From: Methylovirgula sp.
GTDB taxonomy: Bacteria; Pseudomonadota; Alphaproteobacteria; Rhizobiales; Beijerinckiaceae
Assembly: GCA_030044485.1 (NCBI GenBank)
Contig: JASHVQ010000204.1
Coordinates: forward strand, 1-10,268
Length of the DNA stretch: 10,268 bases
Direction of reading: 5' to 3'
The position numbers were made by a program, and so were the translations under genes. The notes under the pieces were generated by a model. The model did not search any database. It was not told the DNA's origin and saw nothing but the letters and a program-made list of their open reading frames with translations. Below are positions 6,898 through 10,268 of the stretch, piece by piece (the stretch's first letter is position 1; the number at the start of each line of letters is the position of its first letter).

Positions 6898-8304
6898 TCA
6901 ATAACGGTAAAGGTCGGGTTTGAAGGGCCCGGTCCGCGGCACACCGATATATTCGGCCTGTTCGGGCGTAAGTTGCGTCAATTTGGCGCCGACCTTGCCA
7001 AGGTGCAGGGCCGCGACCTTCTCGTCGAGATGTTTCGGCAACGTATAGACTTCGCAAGCAAAGTGGCCGCGCTTCGTCCACAGTTCCATCTGCGCCAGGC
7101 ATTGATTGGTAAACGAGGCCGACATGACAAAGGACGGATGTCCCATGGCATTGCCGAGGTTCACGAGCCGGCCTTCGGAAAGGAGAATGATCCGCTTGCC
7201 GTCGGGGAATTCGATCTCATCGACCTGCGGCTTGACATTGTGCCACTTGAAATTGCGCAGCGCCGCGACCTGGATTTCCGAATCGAAATGGCCGATGTTG
7301 CAGACGATGGCGCGATCGTGCATCCGCCGCATGTGCTCGAGCCGGATCACATCGATGTTGCCGGTGCAGGTCACGAAAATGTCGGCGCGCGGCGCGGCAT
7401 CCTCCATGGTCGTGACTTCATAGCCCTCCATCGCCGCCTGCAGCGCGCAGATCGGATCGATTTCCGCGATCATGACGCGGCATCCGGCGTTGCGCAGCGA
7501 AGCGGCCGAGCCTTTGCCCACGTCGCCGAAGCCCGCGACCATGGCCACTTTGCCGGCCATCATCACGTCGGTACCGCGGCGGATGCCGTCGACCAAAGAT
7601 TCCCGGCAACCGTAGAGGTTATCGAACTTGGATTTGGTGACCGAATCATTGACGTTGATCGCCGGCCAGAGGAGCCGGCCCTCTTTCTGCATGACATAGA
7701 GGCGATGCACGCCGGTCGTCGTCTCCTCGCTCACCCCTTTGACCGAGACCGCGCGGCGGCCGTACCAGCCGGGATTTTCCTTGAGACGCCGCTGGATCGC
7801 CGAAAACAGAACCTCTTCCTCCTCGCTCGTCGGCTTGTCGAGGAAGGCGGTGTCGCCGCTTTCGGCGCGCACGCCGAGATGGATCAGAAGTGTCGCGTCG
7901 CCGCCGTCGTCGAGGATGAGATTGGGGGCGCCGCCGTCCCCCCATTCGAAGATCTTGTGCGTATATTCCCAATAGTCGTGAAGGCTTTCGCCCTTGCGCG
8001 CAAAGACGGGAACGCCCGCCTCCGCCACGGCGGCGGCGGCATGATCTTGCGTCGAATAGATGTTGCAGGAGGCCCAGCGCAGGTCGGCGCCGAGGGCGCG
8101 CAGCGTCTCGATCAGGACAGCCGTCTGCACCGTCATGTGCAGCGAACCGGCGATGCGCGCTCCTTTCAGAGGCTGGGAGGGGCCGAACTCGGCCCTGACC
8201 GCCATCAAGCCTGGCATTTCCGTCTCGGCAATAGCGATTTCCTTGCGGCCCCAGGCGGCAAGCCCGATGTCGGCGACGGCATGGTCGGGGACGGAATGGG
8301 TCAT
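6898..8304 (-). CDS. ahcY: S-adenosylhomocysteinase (adenosylhomocysteine hydrolase)
   Basis: Cytosolic NAD-dependent enzyme that splits S-adenosylhomocysteine into adenosine and homocysteine, relieving product inhibition of methyltransferases. Full length, 468 residues. Visible: substrate-site His56 in [16 protein letters not shown] (81-92), LDDGGDAT (131-138), SEETTTG (192-198), [13 protein letters not shown] with Lys224 and Asp228, NAD-binding GFGDVGKG (258-265), CTGN (313-316), NIGHFDSEI (336-344), [11 protein letters not shown] (385-395), and the conserved C-terminal KPDLYRY that reaches into the neighbouring subunit's NAD site. Residues about 151-190 form the insertion typical of bacterial enzymes, with the PTSEEEE stretch. 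ATG 8304 has AGGAG (8310-8314) 5 bases upstream. A promoter-like pair and an inverted repeat lie just upstream. It is the first gene of a - strand run leading into divL. Confidence 0.98.
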   Translation of the reverse strand: MTHSVPDHAVADIGLAAWGRKEIAIAETEMPGLMAVRAEFGPSQPLKGARIAGSLHMTVQTAVLIETLRALGADLRWASCNIYSTQDHAAAAVAEAGVPVFARKGESLHDYWEYTHKIFEWGDGGAPNLILDDGGDATLLIHLGVRAESGDTAFLDKPTSEEEEVLFSAIQRRLKENPGWYGRRAVSVKGVSEETTTGVHRLYVMQKEGRLLWPAINVNDSVTKSKFDNLYGCRESLVDGIRRGTDVMMAGKVAMVAGFGDVGKGSAASLRNAGCRVMIAEIDPICALQAAMEGYEVTTMEDAAPRADIFVTCTGNIDVIRLEHMRRMHDRAIVCNIGHFDSEIQVAALRNFKWHNVKPQVDEIEFPDGKRIILLSEGRLVNLGNAMGHPSFVMSASFTNQCLAQMELWTKRGHFACEVYTLPKHLDEKVAALHLGKVGAKLTQLTPEQAEYIGVPRTGPFKPDLYRY

Positions 8305-8325
8305 GAAAGCTCCTCGGATCGGCGC

Positions 8326-8354
8326 TCTATAGCAGCCGGCTGCGGTGCATGCAA
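8326..8354 (-). promoter_or_regulatory. predicted sigma70-type promoter of ahcY
   Basis: On the - strand a -35 like TTGCAT (8349-8354) and a -10 like TATAGA (8326-8331) are separated by exactly 17 bases. A start site near 8319 would leave a leader of about 15 bases containing AGGAG (8310-8314). This leaves no room for a riboswitch downstream of that start. Confidence 0.5.
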
Positions 8355-8377
8355 TAAAGATATAAGCAAGTCTTTAT
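8354..8377. promoter_or_regulatory. inverted repeat, candidate operator of ahcY
   Basis: ATAAAGA (8354-8360), 10 bases, TCTTTAT (8371-8377): a perfect 7-bp inverted repeat in an A/T-rich island within GC-rich DNA. Its proximal arm abuts the proposed ahcY -35 with a one-base overlap, so a bound protein would sit on the upstream edge of the promoter. ArsR-family regulators of the SAM/homocysteine cycle recognise A/T-rich palindromes in other proteobacteria; assignment to one is inference and no regulator gene is in the window. Confidence 0.45.
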
Positions 8378-8483
8378 GTGATTTCGAGAGCCGTTAAGCA
8401 TATGCGGAAAGAGATCGCCCGCGCCTCTTTTCGCTCGGATCGGCCGCTGTTATCGCTTTTTTAACTATGGCGGAGCGGCGTCG

Positions 8484-9422
8484 ATGCGCCATGTCAAGGG
8501 GCAAGCGGGCGTCCTCGATCTTCTGATCGAGCTTGAGCCCTGGGCGCATCCATTTCGCGACGCCTTGCGGCGCCTTTTGGCCGACCCCTCGTCCGCGTTC
8601 GACGAAACTTGTCGCCGAAATTTTCGTGCCGCCCGACGCGAGGCGACGATTGCCCGCTTCGAAGCGGGCGTGAATGTTTGGCACCGCTGGACCCGAAAAT
8701 TTGAGGATCTGCGCGCCCGCTTCCAGGCAAGCGTCGAGGACGACCGGCTCTTCGCTTGGTTCGGCTTTGCGGATTTCTCCGGCCATTGTTTCAAGGAGGG
8801 GGTCGATTTCGCGCCGCGCGCCCTTCCGCTCGGCGCCTCCTTCGCCGCTGCGACCTTCAGCAAGGATGCCTGGTTCGCGGACGTGAATTTCGCGGCGCGC
8901 GCCGATTTTCGCGCCGCCCAATTTCTGGCGCGCAGCTCGTTCGAAAACAGCCGCTTCGAAGGCAAAGCCGATTTCCGCGAGGCGATCTTCTGGGAGGCGG
9001 CGCGCTTCTCCTCCATTCGCGCTTGCAAACGCATAAGCTTCCGCGATGTCGAATTCAGCGCCGATGCCTGGTTTCGCTATTCGCATTTCAACGCAGCCTT
9101 CGATTTCTCCAAGGCGCGGGTCGGCGGCGAGGCGGGATTGGGAAATTGCCGCTATGCAATGGAGGCCGATTTTTCCGACGCGGTCTTCTGCGACAATGCC
9201 GGATTCGAGCAAAGCGTCTTTTCGGGCGGCACATCTTTTGCGCGCACCTCCTTCGCGCGCCGCGCGCGGTTTGAAAGGTCGTCCTTTTGCGAGAAGCCGG
9301 ACTTCGCCGGCGCGCGGTTTTTCGGCACCAGTCACTTCGATCAGGCGCAGATGCCGGCGGCCGACTCCCCCGTCGCAACCCAATTGAAGGCGCTCGAACG
9401 CGGCCTGCGCGAGGACGCATGA
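8484..9422 (+). CDS. Phe-rich 11-residue repeat protein, pentapeptide-repeat superfamily
   Basis: Protein of 312 residues with no enzyme motif. Residues 1-95 look largely helical, charged and aromatic. Residues 98-290 form a repeat with consensus F-x-x-A/S-x-F-x-x-x-A-D: an inward-type position recurs at alternating steps of 5 and 6 residues without a slip, and 30 of 36 such positions are Phe (others Leu114, Ala180, Val213, Leu219, Tyr224, Met290). This matches the Pentapeptide_3-like group, expected to fold as a right-handed quadrilateral beta-helix; the fold is inference. No signal peptide or membrane helix, so probably cytoplasmic. ATG 8484 has GGAG (8472-8475) 8 bases upstream. It is divergent from ahcY, and its TGA overlaps the ATG of the following O-methyltransferase. 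Pentapeptide proteins include gyrase-protecting DNA mimics, but nothing here shows that role. Confidence 0.82.
   Translation: MRHVKGQAGVLDLLIELEPWAHPFRDALRRLLADPSSAFDETCRRNFRAARREATIARFEAGVNVWHRWTRKFEDLRARFQASVEDDRLFAWFGFADFSGHCFKEGVDFAPRALPLGASFAAATFSKDAWFADVNFAARADFRAAQFLARSSFENSRFEGKADFREAIFWEAARFSSIRACKRISFRDVEFSADAWFRYSHFNAAFDFSKARVGGEAGLGNCRYAMEADFSDAVFCDNAGFEQSVFSGGTSFARTSFARRARFERSSFCEKPDFAGARFFGTSHFDQAQMPAADSPVATQLKALERGLREDA
8775..9353 (+). repeat. region coding about 17.5 copies of an 11-residue Phe repeat
   Basis: Codons for residues 98-290 of the repeat protein. The 33-base units are degenerate at DNA level but keep a ttc or ttt codon at almost every 5/6 step. This looks like an old, diverged tandem array rather than a recent expansion. 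Confidence 0.75.
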
Positions 9423-10087
9423 ACCAAGAGACTTGGTCGGCGGTCGACGACTACATCTGCGACCTTCTGGTCAGCAACGACGCCGTCCTCGACGCCGCGA
9501 TCGCCGCAAGCGACGCGGCGGGTTTGCCGCAAATCGCGGTCGCGCCCAACCAAGGCAAGCTGCTGCATATCCTCGCCCGTCTCATGGGCGCGCGGACCAT
9601 CCTCGAAATTGGCACGCTCGGCGGCTACAGCACGATCTGGCTGGCGCGCGCCCTGCCACCGGGCGGACGTCTGATCACGCTCGAAGCCGACGCTAAACAT
9701 GCCGCCGTGGCGCGCGCCAATATCGAACGCGCCGGGCTTGGCGCAATCGTCGATCTGCGCCTTGGGCCGGCACTAGCGACTCTGCCGCAGCTCGCCGGCC
9801 CTTTCGACTTCATCTTCATCGACGCCGACAAGGAGAGCAACGCGGATTATTTCGGTTGGGCGCTGAAGCTCTCGCGGCGCGGCAGCCTGATCGTCGTCGA
9901 CAATGTCGTGCGCGACGGCCGGGTAATCGAGGCCGCAAGCACCGATCCGCTGATCCAAGGGACACGCCGCCTCTACGAGGCCATGGCGGTCGAGCCGCGC
10001 GTCGCGGCGACGATCATCCAGACCGTCGGCCGCAAGGGGCATGACGGATTGGCGCTTGCGCTCGTCACGCAAGCGCCGGATGCGTGA
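9419..10087 (+). CDS. SAM-dependent O-methyltransferase, family 3 (CCoAOMT-like)
   Basis: Class I SAM-dependent methyltransferase of 222 residues, related to the cation-dependent catechol/caffeoyl-CoA O-methyltransferase family. Visible: motif I LEIGTLGGYSTIWLA (62-76), acidic LEAD (88-91) for the SAM ribose, FIFIDADKESN (131-141) with Asp135 and Lys138, and VVDNVVRDG (159-167) with Asp161 and Asn162; Asp135, Asp161 and Asn162 match the metal ligands of the family. The start overlaps the previous stop as ATGA, with GAGG at 9411-9414 inside the upstream gene, indicating translational coupling; a longer in-frame extension from 9287 would overlap the repeat gene by over 130 bases and lacks family similarity. 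Substrate is unknown; bacterial members act on small catechol-like molecules. Its stop touches the pnp stop with no gap. Confidence 0.9.
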   Translation: MNQETWSAVDDYICDLLVSNDAVLDAAIAASDAAGLPQIAVAPNQGKLLHILARLMGARTILEIGTLGGYSTIWLARALPPGGRLITLEADAKHAAVARANIERAGLGAIVDLRLGPALATLPQLAGPFDFIFIDADKESNADYFGWALKLSRRGSLIVVDNVVRDGRVIEAASTDPLIQGTRRLYEAMAVEPRVAATIIQTVGRKGHDGLALALVTQAPDA

Positions 10088-10268
10088 TTATTCCGCGACG
10101 TCGGCCTTTTCGGCGGCCTTGGCTTCGAGATCGGCGCCCGTCTCCTGATCGACGGCGCGCATCGACAGCCGTACCTTGCCGCGCTCGTCAAAGCCGAGCA
10201 GTTTGACTTTGACCTTGTCGCCCTCCTTGACGACGTCGGACGTCTTGGCGACACGGCCTTTGGCGAGC
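10088..10268 (-). CDS. pnp: polynucleotide phosphorylase, C-terminal S1 domain (5' part outside window)
   Basis: The last 59 codons plus stop of a - strand gene running off the right edge. The peptide contains [20 protein letters not shown], then [20 protein letters not shown] and an Ala/Lys/Glu-rich tail ending ADVAE. This is the C-terminal end of the S1 RNA-binding domain and tail of PNPase, the 3'-5' phosphorolytic exoribonuclease of RNA decay. Pattern [19 protein letters not shown] is shared with other S1 proteins, but ending shortly after VDQETG fits alphaproteobacterial PNPase best. The catalytic RNase PH and KH domains are not in view. An overlapping - strand frame at 9973-10254 is a shadow. 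Convergent with the O-methyltransferase, stop codons adjacent. Confidence 0.88.
   Translation of the reverse strand, partial: LAKGRVAKTSDVVKEGDKVKVKLLGFDERGKVRLSMRAVDQETGADLEAKAAEKADVAE

Noticed and set aside
5418..6923. 501-codon + strand open frame antisense to divL
   Set aside because: The opposite strand encodes clear PAS and kinase motifs; the antisense product has no recognisable family.
6973..8397. 474-codon + strand open frame antisense to ahcY
   Set aside because: ahcY is unmistakable on the - strand; this frame is its shadow.
8408..8430. Inverted repeat AAAGAG-N11-CTCTTT in the ahcY/repeat-gene gap as a second operator or a terminator
   Set aside because: Only 6 bp of A/T-rich stem with no T-run directly after it, and no clear promoter nearby; could be chance.
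8394..8464. CtrA-type sites (TTAA-N7-TTAA) between the divergent genes
   Set aside because: Two TTAA words are present but lie 63 bases apart, not 7.
8305..8483. SAH or SAM riboswitch before ahcY
   Set aside because: The predicted leader is about 15 bases, and I could not see a riboswitch-like set of paired stems. A covariance-model search would settle it.
8394..9383. 329-codon - strand open frame antisense to the Phe-repeat protein
   Set aside because: The + strand frame has a regular protein repeat, a ribosome binding site and coupling to the next gene. The antisense repetition simply mirrors the repeat.
9973..10254. - strand open frame overlapping the pnp end
   Set aside because: A neighbouring frame ending at 10088 gives a clear S1-domain PNPase C-terminus; this one does not resemble any family.

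Overview
The window is GC-rich, densely packed bacterial DNA carrying housekeeping genes. It looks like the chromosome of an alphaproteobacterium, most likely of the order Hyphomicrobiales (Rhizobiales). The reasons are a DivL-type pseudo-histidine kinase (an alphaproteobacterial cell-cycle protein), a TsaE domain fused to an AmgK-like sugar kinase, and the order ahcY - divL - tsaE/amgK - murU. The genus cannot be fixed from the sequence alone. I saw no insertion sequence, prophage, CRISPR array, tRNA or rRNA.

Layout. On the + strand (1-1906) are the 3' part of a 3-hydroxybutyrate dehydrogenase gene (bdhA), a patatin-like phospholipase gene and cutA, closely spaced and probably one transcript. 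On the - strand, read from 8304 down to 1914, are ahcY (S-adenosylhomocysteinase), divL, a tsaE-amgK fusion and a murU-type nucleotidyltransferase gene, all co-directional with gaps of 73, 78 and 24 bases. cutA and murU meet tail to tail, 7 bases apart. Divergent from ahcY, on the + strand (8484-10087), are a protein built of an 11-residue Phe repeat (pentapeptide-repeat superfamily) and an O-methyltransferase that starts inside its stop codon. The methyltransferase meets, with no gap, the 3' end of pnp (polynucleotide phosphorylase) on the - strand, which runs off the right edge.

How the genes fit together. AhcY clears S-adenosylhomocysteine, the by-product of all methyltransferases, including the one encoded nearby. 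DivL belongs to the CckA-ChpT-CtrA cell-cycle circuit. TsaE works in the t6A modification of tRNA. AmgK and MurU form the two-step route that salvages N-acetylmuramate to UDP-MurNAc. BdhA and the patatin suggest polyhydroxybutyrate or lipid turnover.

The window is mostly ordinary core genome and I found no convincing new multi-gene system. The points most worth a second look are Tyr in place of His in the DivL H-box, the tRNA-modification/wall-recycling fusion, the unbroken 5+6 Phe register of the repeat protein with its coupled methyltransferase, an inverted repeat placed against the ahcY promoter, and a Thr where BdhA normally has a catalytic Asn.
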